From: CAYMAX01 sp964388595
GTDB lineage: Bacteria; Bacteroidota; Bacteroidia; Bacteroidales; UBA932
Assembly: GCA_964388595.1 (NCBI GenBank)
Contig: CAYMAX010000021.1
Span: 1-23,374, forward strand
Direction of reading: 5' to 3'
DNA: 23,374 nucleotides
The position numbers and the translations under genes were made by a program. Positions within the stretch are counted from its first letter, which is position 1, and each line of letters begins with the position of its first letter. Below are positions 9,157 through 16,990 of this stretch, in pieces. The notes under the pieces are model-generated. The model was not told the DNA's origin. It did no database searches and saw only the letters and a program-made list of their open reading frames with translations.

Positions 9157-10383
9157 CTACTTGTATATCAATCTGGAAAGATGTTTTTCAGCAAAAATCT
9201 CCTTAGCTACTTCTCTCATCTGCAATGGAGTGATGGCATTAATCTTGGCTGCTGTCTCCTCCATTTCAAGGATTCTGCCGAAGACATTCAGACTTTTCCC
9301 CATAGAAAGCACTTGTGACTCTCCATTGTCTGCTGCAATAGCCAATTGTCCCAAAAGCTGCTTCTTTGCATCTTTCAGAGCTTTTTCAGAAATATCGATG
9401 TCACGTGCATCCTTCAGAACATTTTCTACCAGAGATATGCATTTGGAGAGTTTATCCTTATCGCATCCAAAATAAATAAAAACCACCCCTGTATCAAGAT
9501 ACTGCGTATATGAAGCTTCTACCCCATATACCAGAGCCTTCTTCTCACGAAGGAGCAGATTGAGAGTGGAATTGGCAGCAGGGCCTCCGAGTATATTGAC
9601 GAGGAGAATCAGCGGAAGACGTTTTTCTTCAAAAAGAGAATAGGCTGTAGCTCCTATGATGCAGTGAGCCTGATGATTTCTGCGTAACAATACTTTGGAA
9701 AAAGGGGGGAAAGAAGTTGCAGGGAATTTCTCATTTCCAGAGATAATATTTTCTGAAAGAGCAGGAGCATATTTTAATAATGACTTGCGTAGGATTTTGA
9801 GGACTTTCTCTTCATCGAGGTCAGCTACCACTGTAAATGTCATATTCTGTGGAACGAACATTCTGTGATAATAATCCAACAAATCCTCTCTTTTTATTTT
9901 TTTCAAAGAAGAGGTCTTCCCGAGAACAGGGGAAGAAAGCGGTGACCCTGCAAAAATATACTCTTCGAAATCATCAAATATCTGATCGGAAGGAGAATCT
10001 TTGTAGGAGATAATCTCTTCAGTGACTACCCCTTGCTCTTTTTCAATCTCTTTTTGTGGGAAAATGGCGCGAAAAGAGAGCTCGATAAGAAGGTCTATCG
10101 CTTTTGCAATATCATCTTTTAGAACTGTGGCATGAATGACAGTCTCTTCTTTGGTAGTATATGCATTAAGCTCGCCACCGAGCTTCTCTATATATGAATT
10201 GATGGTGTTGGCACTACGTGTCTCTGTACCCTTAAAAATCATGTGTTCGGTAAAATGAGCAATACCTTGGTGCTTGCCACCTTCGTTGCGAGTACCGGTA
10301 TTGACACTCATCGCACAATATGCGACGATGGAATTGCTTCTTTTGAAAGCAAATCTTACCCCTTCAACTATATTATTTGCCAT
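9157..10383 (-). CDS. Single-domain M16 zinc metallopeptidase (processing-peptidase-like)
   Basis: A 408-residue M16 peptidase. The inverted zinc motif HFTEH is at residues 43-47 (His43, Glu46, His47) and the third ligand is probably Glu116 in EKEQG. The size, the missing signal peptide and the loop sequences match the M16 members related to the mitochondrial processing peptidase beta subunit. The C-terminal half contains the glycine-rich NILGGPAANSTLNLLLREK and the R/Y-type segment EKKALVYGVEASY. It probably works in the cytoplasm as a dimer. It is clearly different from the secreted 938-residue paralogue encoded on the plus strand. Its start overlaps the end of the preceding secreted-protein gene by 11 bases and the methyltransferase gene follows after 7 bases, so all three are likely one transcript. 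Confidence 0.94.
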   Translation of the reverse strand: MANNIVEGVRFAFKRSNSIVAYCAMSVNTGTRNEGGKHQGIAHFTEHMIFKGTETRSANTINSYIEKLGGELNAYTTKEETVIHATVLKDDIAKAIDLLIELSFRAIFPQKEIEKEQGVVTEEIISYKDSPSDQIFDDFEEYIFAGSPLSSPVLGKTSSLKKIKREDLLDYYHRMFVPQNMTFTVVADLDEEKVLKILRKSLLKYAPALSENIISGNEKFPATSFPPFSKVLLRRNHQAHCIIGATAYSLFEEKRLPLILLVNILGGPAANSTLNLLLREKKALVYGVEASYTQYLDTGVVFIYFGCDKDKLSKCISLVENVLKDARDIDISEKALKDAKKQLLGQLAIAADNGESQVLSMGKSLNVFGRILEMEETAAKINAITPLQMREVAKEIFAEKHLSRLIYK

Positions 10384-11260
10384 TACTTACAAGAAAAGGA
10401 ATGGACATCCTTTTCAAATCTTCCTTCAGAAATCCTGCTTTATTCTTCTTGGTAATCTTATGTTTACGATAGTAATAAAGTTCTCTGGTATCAGTACTGA
10501 TAAGCATTTTGTAACAATAAGAACCTTTCTGAGAGATATTTGGTGCAAGAACCAAAGAGACAAGAGTGGCAGGGGTGGCTTTCGAAATACTATCTTCCAT
10601 AGCATCCTGAGTCACAAATTGAGCTTTATCAGAAAAATCTTTGCTGAGGTCCTGTGCTGTCTCGGGGAAAGCAAAATCAGATTCCAAAAAAAGAATTTTC
10701 TTATCCTTTGCATGATTAATGGCATCTGCATAGAAACTTGTCCCAAGGTAGGCGTACAGATTTTTATCGATAACTTTCTGGATATGATTTTGTATTATGC
10801 TGATGTATGAAGGAATAAAAGAGAAAACCCTCCCTTCTTCATCTCCAATGGGGATAAGAGGAAGAGTGAGAATATCGGGCATTTTCTTCATATCCTTGTT
10901 GGCCTCTGGATTGCCTTTAATCAATGAGAGAAACTCCATGGCAGGTTCTTTCTCCTTCCTGTGAAGTCCTTTGACCCGTATCAGGAAGTAATAGTTGGTA
11001 TCGCATTTATATTTTGCAAAATCGCTGAGCGAGCAAAATTCGAACGGAGAGATGTACCATCCCTTGTCGACAGCATCTTTTATCATGAGATCCATTATTG
11101 AGTTGTCACCCAAAAGAACGATTTTGGTCACTTTTCCGGGTAAATCTTTAAGATTTTCTCTTCTCGGAGGGACTTTCTTATCAGCGAACTTTGTGGGTTG
11201 GGCATTAACAGAGACAGAAGTCAATATTGCAATCAATACTAAAATAACGAACCTTTTCAT
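10373..11260 (-). CDS. Secreted protein of unknown function
   Basis: A 295-residue protein I cannot assign to a family. It starts with a clean Sec signal peptide (residues 1-20, hydrophobic core, VNAQ at the cleavage site), so it is periplasmic or exported. The mature part begins with a basic, proline-containing stretch (KKVPPRREN), then shows alternating strands and helices with no recognisable catalytic motif; three cysteines occur at about residues 76, 85 and 248. A segment of hydrophobic strand followed by acidic residues (KKILFLESDFAFPETAQ) recalls a Rossmann-like fold, but this is weak. It is the first gene of the minus-strand group with the M16 peptidase and O-methyltransferase, overlapping the peptidase gene by 11 bases. 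It shares a 162-bp divergent intergenic region with the ankyrin gene. Confidence 0.85.
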   Translation of the reverse strand: MKRFVILVLIAILTSVSVNAQPTKFADKKVPPRRENLKDLPGKVTKIVLLGDNSIMDLMIKDAVDKGWYISPFEFCSLSDFAKYKCDTNYYFLIRVKGLHRKEKEPAMEFLSLIKGNPEANKDMKKMPDILTLPLIPIGDEEGRVFSFIPSYISIIQNHIQKVIDKNLYAYLGTSFYADAINHAKDKKILFLESDFAFPETAQDLSKDFSDKAQFVTQDAMEDSISKATPATLVSLVLAPNISQKGSYCYKMLISTDTRELYYYRKHKITKKNKAGFLKEDLKRMSIPFLVSNGK

Positions 11261-11281
11261 TAACCTTATTTTTTTGAATTG

Positions 11282-11289
11282 CGAAGATA
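11282..11289 (-). promoter_or_regulatory. Probable -7 promoter element for the secreted-protein/M16/methyltransferase group
   Basis: On the minus strand this reads TATCTTCG, 7 of 8 positions of TAnnTTTG, 21 bases before the start codon at 11260. No -33 element is evident. It is placed on one side of the divergent intergenic region that also holds the paired 11-bp repeats. Confidence 0.4.
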
Positions 11290-11337
11290 ATAATTATCCC
11301 ATTATTATCCTATCAGGTCTATTCGGTTTTGAGAATC

Positions 11338-11369
11338 GTGCCGATTTGTTCCTTTTTTGTGCCGATTTG
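11338..11369. repeat. Pair of 11-bp direct repeats in a divergent intergenic region
   Basis: GTGCCGATTTG occurs at 11338-11348 and again, identical, at 11359-11369, with a start-to-start distance of 21 bp, which is two turns of the DNA helix. The pair lies between the divergent start codons at 11260 and 11423. The spacing would put both sites on the same face of the helix, as in a tandem regulator-binding site; no regulator is identified. Confidence 0.6.
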
Positions 11370-11422
11370 AAATCTCACTTTGAGTTTTTTAAGCCAACTT
11401 CGCAATAAATAAATATAATATT

Positions 11423-12715
11423 ATGAAACGAATTACTATTGCATTGGTCATCGCTTTACTTGTAACTCCCCTTATTTTCGTTCAGGCGAAAAAAAGGAAA
11501 AAACCCACTACTCAGGAAGTGGCGCTGCAAATGGCTATACTTCAAAACAATGAATCACAAATCGTATCTCTTTTGGACGCGGGTGTCGATGTCAATGCCG
11601 TAGCCGTTTCGGGAGAAAACATGGTAGCGGTAGCGACAAATGCAGGGTATGTCAATATCGTCAAGCTGCTCCTTAAAAAGGGGGCCAATCCCAATGTAGT
11701 AGATAAACCTGCCTTATTTTATGCTAAGAAGGCTGATGTGGCCAAGGCACTCATTGATGGTGGTGCAAATATCAATATTGTATCTCAGGGAACTACTCCA
11801 TTTATCCACTGGATTGATTTATTTGCCACTCTTCCCACACAGGCAGAAATCAATCAGACACTTTCTGTAGCCCGTCAGCAAAATCTCGGAGATGCCGCCA
11901 TCAAACTGATAGAATCTTCTTTTGTGACCAGAAAAGATCTTCAGAATATGGTGAATACTTATAAGTCGGCCGGTTATGATTTCGATGCTCAGCTCACTTC
12001 CGACAAGGTAAATGCACTTTTAGAAGCAGCTGTGATGAGTAATTATCCCCTCGTAGAAATGCTTATCAATGCAGGGGTAAATGTCAATCTTCAAAACTGT
12101 TCGGGACAGACTGCCCTCAATATTTTGAGCGGGCACAAGAAGGGTTCTCAAGCCGGATTTGATAAAATAGCCGATTTATTGCATCAGAAAGGAGCAGATT
12201 TCAATTTACAGGACTACGACAAAGTCACACCACTCTTCTATGCTACCCAGGAGGGACAACTCGGAAGATGCAAGACTTTAGTCAAATATGGAGCAGATGT
12301 CAATATCCCTGCAATGAACAATCATACCCCTTTGTTCGTGGCAGGCACATTGGATATTGCCAAATTTCTTGTTACATCCGGAGCTAAAGTAGATGTCGTC
12401 AGCGACTATGGCGCCACCCCCCTATTTAGTGCTGTCGATGCCAATCTCGTAAGTTATTTCCTGTCAAAAGGGATGGATGTCAATCACAAAGATAAGGATG
12501 GCAACAACACTTTGATCACAGACTGCGTATATGTTCACAATGCATATATTCAAGGAGACGACATTCAGGATCAGTATGTTCCCAAAATAAAGCTTTTAAT
12601 CAGCAAAGGGATAGATGTCAATTTCAAAGGGAAGAAAGGGACAGCTCTTCAGATTGCCCAAAGAGACCCTCTGGAAAAGATAGTCAAAGTTCTCGTTGCA
12701 GCTGGGGCCAAATAG
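11423..12715 (+). CDS. Secreted ankyrin-repeat protein
   Basis: A 430-residue protein with an N-terminal signal peptide (residues 1-22, VQA before a very basic KKRKKP stretch), so the ankyrin domain should lie outside the cytoplasm. Ankyrin repeats cover most of the chain: at least seven units can be recognised by their helix-turn signatures, including NIVKLLLKKGANPN, LVEMLINAGVNVN, KIADLLHQKGADFN, RCKTLVKYGADVN and VKVLVAAGAK at the end. An irregular stretch (about 130-190) interrupts the array. Ankyrin repeats bind other proteins; the partner is unknown. The promoter is uncertain: the best -7 candidate is CAACTTCG at 11395-11402, which is poor. The TPR/HTH regulator gene follows after 40 bases but has its own good promoter. 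Confidence 0.9.
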   Translation: MKRITIALVIALLVTPLIFVQAKKRKKPTTQEVALQMAILQNNESQIVSLLDAGVDVNAVAVSGENMVAVATNAGYVNIVKLLLKKGANPNVVDKPALFYAKKADVAKALIDGGANINIVSQGTTPFIHWIDLFATLPTQAEINQTLSVARQQNLGDAAIKLIESSFVTRKDLQNMVNTYKSAGYDFDAQLTSDKVNALLEAAVMSNYPLVEMLINAGVNVNLQNCSGQTALNILSGHKKGSQAGFDKIADLLHQKGADFNLQDYDKVTPLFYATQEGQLGRCKTLVKYGADVNIPAMNNHTPLFVAGTLDIAKFLVTSGAKVDVVSDYGATPLFSAVDANLVSYFLSKGMDVNHKDKDGNNTLITDCVYVHNAYIQGDDIQDQYVPKIKLLISKGIDVNFKGKKGTALQIAQRDPLEKIVKVLVAAGAK

Positions 12716-12727
12716 AAAACATTTTCG

Positions 12728-12735
12728 TATTTTTG
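12728..12735 (+). promoter_or_regulatory. -7 promoter element for the TPR/HTH regulator gene
   Basis: TATTTTTG matches TAnnTTTG exactly and lies 20 bases before the ATG at 12756, implying a short leader of about 14 nt. It falls just after the ankyrin gene's stop codon. Confidence 0.6.
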
Positions 12736-12755
12736 TACAGTTTCAATGTGCATAA

Positions 12756-14405
12756 ATGCGAAAATTAATACTCACCTTACTACTTTCGATTTTTCCACTC
12801 TGCGCCTCTGCTCGCGGAGCAGTTGCCGATACCATTGGCATTGATATTAAAAGCCTTTCTTCTCTTATCTACACAAGACCCGAATATTGTCTTAAAGTAG
12901 TTAACGAAATAGATAGTCTGGGACTCGATACCCCCTTCAACTGCGAGAAAATGAGGATGAATTGCTACAATTACCTCTGTCGCTATGAAGAGATGATAGC
13001 CTCTGGAGAGAAATGCCTTGAATTGTGCGATAAATATGCTCAAGATCCCGAGAAGGCCACCATCGATATTCTTCAATCTCTGTCAATATGTTGTTCTCAC
13101 GCCAATTTCTTCGACTATAGTATTCAATATGCCGAAAGATGTATCGATTATTGTGAGAAAGTGGGAGGATACTATGTCACGGTAGGATATCTACGCCTTT
13201 CCATAGCTCAGACTCTGTACAATATGGGCTATTCGGACAATGCCATCGAAAAAGCGATTGAAGGGTACAAAATAAGTCAGAAATCATCTTGTGAATATGA
13301 CGAGAATCACAGATATAGCTACCAGACAGCCATATTGTCCTTTATTATCAAAATCCTCTACGAAAAAGGTGATTATGAGACTGCTCTTAAATATGCCCTT
13401 GAAAGCCGCGATAAGATAGAGATGATAGGCGAACAACGGGAAATGCCATCTGTCATATTCAACCAGATGTTGTGCAATATAGAGATAGTCACTTCTTACC
13501 TCTATATTCTTGTGGGACGTCCCGATATGGCCAACGCCATTTTCCCTGCCACTGAGATTTATCAATACCCCTACAACAAATCGATTCGCCAATCTCTTTT
13601 AAAATATTATAAAGCCTCAGGAGATTTCTACTCTGTAAGAGATATTGCCAAAGAAGACATTGACAACGATATCAAAAGAGGAGACACACTGTCATCTTCT
13701 TTCATCAGTAGCTGGGAAGCCCTTTCAGAAGCATTCAATGTGCTTGGAGACAATAAACAAGCCTTCCTTGCCGAACGCAAAGTGTTATCTCTGAAAGATA
13801 ATGAGAACAAGAAAATACTTCAGAACAATGCCCTTGAGCTCTCCATCATTTATAATGTACAGGAGAAGGAAAAGACCATCTTGCGGCAAAACTCTGCACT
13901 GAAGCTCTATGTTGCCATTATTGCCGGCATTTTGCTGATTTCTGCCCTTTTTATCTTTATGTGGTTTAAAACTCGCAGCCGAAACAAAAAGATGGTGCAG
14001 CAGATTCGTCAACTCCAGTTTATGCATGGTGAGAATATCGGTCAAGCCGAAGAATCGGGAGAAGATCCGAGACTTAAGAAGATTTATGAAGCTACGCTGG
14101 ATGTAATAGATAGGAAAGAGAGATATCTCAGCACATTAAATCTCGATCAATGGTGTCTGGAGATAGGCTACAATCGCAATCTTGTCTCCAAAGCAATGCA
14201 CTATTATCGTCATACCACACTCACCAAATATATCACCCAACTCAGGCTGATAAGGGCTTCCGAATTACTCTCAGGTACCGACCTTTCTATTGAGATGGTC
14301 GCTGAAAAAAGCGGATTTGGAGGGTTGGCCACTTTGGTAAGAAATTTCAAACAAGTTTATGGTATGACACCGGCAGAATACCGCAAGATGAGTATCTCAG
14401 GTTAA
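12756..14405 (+). CDS. Transmembrane TPR sensor with C-terminal AraC-type DNA-binding domain
   Basis: A 549-residue one-piece transmembrane regulator. Residues 1-20 look like a signal peptide or first membrane anchor. About 30-370 is helical and TPR-like (paired helices such as DNAIEKAIEGYKISQKS and DYETALKYALESRDKIEM), predicted to be periplasmic. A single strong membrane helix lies at about 384-402 (LYVAIIAGILLISALFIFMW), followed by a short basic coiled linker. The end (about 455-549) is an AraC-type double helix-turn-helix with the second-helix signature FGGLATLVRNFKQVYGMTPAEYRK. This architecture is known in Bacteroidota, where a periplasmic signal is passed to a membrane-tethered transcription factor. 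Target genes are unknown; the secreted ankyrin gene just upstream is a possible partner (inference). dnaX begins 24 bases later from its own promoter. Confidence 0.9.
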   Translation: MRKLILTLLLSIFPLCASARGAVADTIGIDIKSLSSLIYTRPEYCLKVVNEIDSLGLDTPFNCEKMRMNCYNYLCRYEEMIASGEKCLELCDKYAQDPEKATIDILQSLSICCSHANFFDYSIQYAERCIDYCEKVGGYYVTVGYLRLSIAQTLYNMGYSDNAIEKAIEGYKISQKSSCEYDENHRYSYQTAILSFIIKILYEKGDYETALKYALESRDKIEMIGEQREMPSVIFNQMLCNIEIVTSYLYILVGRPDMANAIFPATEIYQYPYNKSIRQSLLKYYKASGDFYSVRDIAKEDIDNDIKRGDTLSSSFISSWEALSEAFNVLGDNKQAFLAERKVLSLKDNENKKILQNNALELSIIYNVQEKEKTILRQNSALKLYVAIIAGILLISALFIFMWFKTRSRNKKMVQQIRQLQFMHGENIGQAEESGEDPRLKKIYEATLDVIDRKERYLSTLNLDQWCLEIGYNRNLVSKAMHYYRHTTLTKYITQLRLIRASELLSGTDLSIEMVAEKSGFGGLATLVRNFKQVYGMTPAEYRKMSISG

Positions 14406-14415
14406 TTAATTTATG

Positions 14416-14423
14416 TACTTTTG
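14416..14423 (+). promoter_or_regulatory. -7 promoter element for dnaX, very close to the start codon
   Basis: TACTTTTG matches TAnnTTTG exactly. It ends only 6 bases before the ATG at 14430. With transcription normally starting about 5-7 bases after this element, the message would begin at or next to the start codon. Confidence 0.6.
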
Positions 14424-14429
14424 TCAACT

Positions 14430-16220
14430 ATGGAACAATTTATCGTATCAGCCAGAAAATACAGACCTGACAGCTTTGAGAGCCTTATCGGGCAAGAAAG
14501 CATAGCCACCACTCTTAAAAATTCCATTATCAGAGGGCAGTTGGCACACGCATACCTCTTCTGCGGTCCACGAGGCGTAGGGAAGACGAGTACGGCGCGT
14601 ATTTTTGCCAAATCCATCAATTGTCTAAACCCGGGAAAAGATATGGAGCCCTGCGGTGAATGTGAGTCCTGCCTCTCTTTTGCACAGGGAAGGTCTTACT
14701 GCATCCACGAATTGGACGCCGCTTCCAACAACTCTGTCGATGACATCCGCAATCTCACCGATATGGTGCGCATCCCCCCTCAGATAGGAAAATACAGCGT
14801 TTTCATCATCGATGAAGTGCATATGCTCTCTGCCGCCGCCTTCAATGCTTTTCTTAAAACTCTTGAGGAGCCTCCTGCCCATGCTATTTTCATACTGGCC
14901 ACGACAGAGAAACATAAGATTCTACCCACCATATTATCACGCTGTCAGACATACGATTTCAACAGAATCACCATCCCGGATATTGTCAAGAATCTTACAG
15001 ATATAGCTATGAAAGAGGGTATTACCATAGATTCAGATGCACTCCACATCATTGCCATCAAGGCTGACGGGTCGATGAGAGATGCCCTCACGCTTTTCGA
15101 CCAGACAGTCGCTTTCTGCGGTAAAGAGATTAAGTACGAAGAAGTTATCAAAAACCTCAATGTGCTTGATTATGAATATTATTTCGATATTATCAACTAC
15201 TCTCTTGCTCAAGACTATATCTCTTCTCTAAAGGCCTTTGACAAAATACTTGCTCAGGGATTTAATGCTCTTCATTTCATTTCGGGGTTGAGCGCACACT
15301 TAAGAGATCTCATCGTCTGCAAGAATAATTCATCAGAATATCTTCTTTCTCTTCCTCCCACCCTTATTGACAGATATAAAGAGCAGGCAGGGAAATGCTC
15401 TGTAGGGTTTATCTTCAATGCACTCGGCATCACTACAGCCTGCGAAGCGAATTATCGTCAGAGCGGCAACCAACGTCTTCTGATAGAGTTTACATTGATG
15501 AAACTTGCATTTTTATTGAGTGCCCCCATCGTAAATGATACCAAGGCTGCTCCAAAAGCTGCAGAAACTTCCAAGGCCGCTGAAGCAACGGAAGTTACTG
15601 ATACTCCGACTGTTGCAGACAGCCATAAGACTCCGGATGCTTCCACTACTGCTGACGCTTCCATAACTGCCGACAGTCCGAAGGTTGCTGAAGCCCCGAA
15701 AGTTGCTGAAGCCCCCAAGATTGCTGAAGCCCCCAAGACTTCCCAGCACAGCATTTCGCTGAAAGAGATGTTGAAACAGGCACAGGAGAAGGTCGATAAC
15801 CCCAATGGGCAAGCAGAACCTTCACATCAGGACTCTTCCTTTGACTTGGAACGATTCAACGCTGTATGGAAGAAGCTTGCAGAACTTGAGATAAAAGCGG
15901 GGAGAAAAGTTATGGGCACGACTTTGCTCCAATATCCCTTGAATATTGACCAAGATAAATATTGTGTCACTTTCTTTGTTGGGAATTCTGCTCAGCAGGC
16001 ATGGATAAAAGAGAAATGCCTCAACAGATTTACCGACTTCGTTCGCAAAGAGACTGGTAATCACAAGATTTATCTCGAAATAGGCATCTACGATGCTGGC
16101 AAGGACAATGAAGGTGACAAAAAGGAACTTTATATGCCGACTCAGAAGGCTGCTTTCATGTTAGACAATAACGAAGAGCTTAAGGAATTGAAAAATGACC
16201 TTGACCTCCATCTTAAATAG
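14430..16220 (+). CDS. dnaX: DNA polymerase III clamp-loader subunit gamma/tau
   Basis: A 596-residue clamp-loader ATPase that loads the sliding clamp onto primed DNA. The ATG at 14430 gives the usual start MEQFIVSARKYRPDSFESLIGQ; a TTG three codons earlier sits inside the promoter element. Motifs: Walker A GPRGVGKT (46-53), zinc-binding cysteines Cys65, Cys75, Cys78 and Cys81, Walker B/DExx IIDEVHML, and the sensor SRC in LSRCQTYDF. Domains I-III end near residue 370. An Ala/Thr/Pro-rich linker with six-residue tandem repeats (PKVAEA-type) then leads to a C-terminal domain (about 475-596) in the tau position. I see no obvious AAAAAAG-type frameshift site. lptB follows after 26 bases and a binding-protein gene after that, giving a probable three-gene operon. 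Confidence 0.97.
   Translation: MEQFIVSARKYRPDSFESLIGQESIATTLKNSIIRGQLAHAYLFCGPRGVGKTSTARIFAKSINCLNPGKDMEPCGECESCLSFAQGRSYCIHELDAASNNSVDDIRNLTDMVRIPPQIGKYSVFIIDEVHMLSAAAFNAFLKTLEEPPAHAIFILATTEKHKILPTILSRCQTYDFNRITIPDIVKNLTDIAMKEGITIDSDALHIIAIKADGSMRDALTLFDQTVAFCGKEIKYEEVIKNLNVLDYEYYFDIINYSLAQDYISSLKAFDKILAQGFNALHFISGLSAHLRDLIVCKNNSSEYLLSLPPTLIDRYKEQAGKCSVGFIFNALGITTACEANYRQSGNQRLLIEFTLMKLAFLLSAPIVNDTKAAPKAAETSKAAEATEVTDTPTVADSHKTPDASTTADASITADSPKVAEAPKVAEAPKIAEAPKTSQHSISLKEMLKQAQEKVDNPNGQAEPSHQDSSFDLERFNAVWKKLAELEIKAGRKVMGTTLLQYPLNIDQDKYCVTFFVGNSAQQAWIKEKCLNRFTDFVRKETGNHKIYLEIGIYDAGKDNEGDKKELYMPTQKAAFMLDNNEELKELKNDLDLHLK
15678..15731 (+). repeat. 18-bp tandem repeat (three copies) in the dnaX linker
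   Basis: Three consecutive 18-bp units encode PKVAEA, PKVAEA and PKIAEA, followed by a partial PKT. The units differ by a few silent or conservative changes. They lie in the low-complexity linker between the ATPase/clamp-loader part and the C-terminal domain, where length changes in multiples of six residues would keep the frame. Confidence 0.85.
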
Positions 16221-16246
16221 GGAGTCATTTAATTTTATATATCATT

Positions 16247-16984
16247 ATGAAACTTTATTGTACCAATCTCGTTAAGAAATACGGTATCAGAACTGTGGTC
16301 AAAGAGGTTTCCATCGAAGTGGAACAGGGCGAGATAGTAGGCCTTCTCGGTCCCAACGGCGCAGGAAAGACCACTTCTTTTTATATGATTACCGGACTTA
16401 TAAAGCCCAACGAAGGTCATATTTTTCTTGACGATGAAGATATCACCACTCTCCCTATGTACAAAAGAGCTCAGAAAGGACTCGGATATCTCGCTCAAGA
16501 GGCCTCCGTATTTCGCAAAATGAGCGTTGAGAACAATATCCTTTCTGTGATGGAAATGTCCAAAATGACCAAGGCACAGAGGATGGAACGGCTTGAATCC
16601 CTCATTGACGAATTCGGCCTCCAAAAAGTGCGTAAAAGTTTGGGGATACAGCTTTCCGGAGGTGAAAGAAGAAGGTGCGAGATAGCGCGTGCTCTGGCGA
16701 TAGATCCCAAGTTCATATTATTGGACGAGCCGTTTGCCGGGGTTGACCCCATAGCGGTAGAGGATATTCAGCATATCATAGCCAATTTAAAAACCAAAAA
16801 TATCGGTATCATCATTACCGACCACAATGTTCACGAGACTCTCGCCATCACAGACAGAGCATATCTTCTGTACGAGGGGACCATTCTCGAAAGCGGTACG
16901 GCAGAGATGCTGGCCAACAATCCTGAAGTGCGCAGGAAATATTTGGGACAAAATTTCGAATTGAGAAAAGCCGTTCTCCACTAA
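16247..16984 (+). CDS. lptB: LPS export ABC transporter ATP-binding protein
   Basis: A 245-residue ABC ATPase matching LptB, which powers extraction of lipopolysaccharide from the inner membrane with LptF/LptG. Motifs: Walker A GPNGAGKT (35-42), Q-loop Gln84 in YLAQE, signature LSGGE (136-140), Walker B FILLDE (156-161) and switch His193. The LptB-specific run EASVFRKMSV, with Phe90 in the groove that contacts the permease coupling helix, and the FAGVDPIAVEDIQ stretch support LptB rather than a general importer ATPase. Length is typical. It lies between dnaX and a substrate-binding lipoprotein gene (6-base gap downstream). The lptFG partners are not in the window, which is usual since they are often encoded elsewhere. 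Confidence 0.95.
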   Translation: MKLYCTNLVKKYGIRTVVKEVSIEVEQGEIVGLLGPNGAGKTTSFYMITGLIKPNEGHIFLDDEDITTLPMYKRAQKGLGYLAQEASVFRKMSVENNILSVMEMSKMTKAQRMERLESLIDEFGLQKVRKSLGIQLSGGERRRCEIARALAIDPKFILLDEPFAGVDPIAVEDIQHIIANLKTKNIGIIITDHNVHETLAITDRAYLLYEGTILESGTAEMLANNPEVRRKYLGQNFELRKAVLH

Positions 16985-16990
16985 GTCAAA

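Noticed and set aside
14421..14429. A TTG start for dnaX three codons upstream of the ATG
   Set aside because: The TTG overlaps the -7 promoter element, so it could not be in the message; the ATG at 14430 gives the usual DnaX N-terminus.
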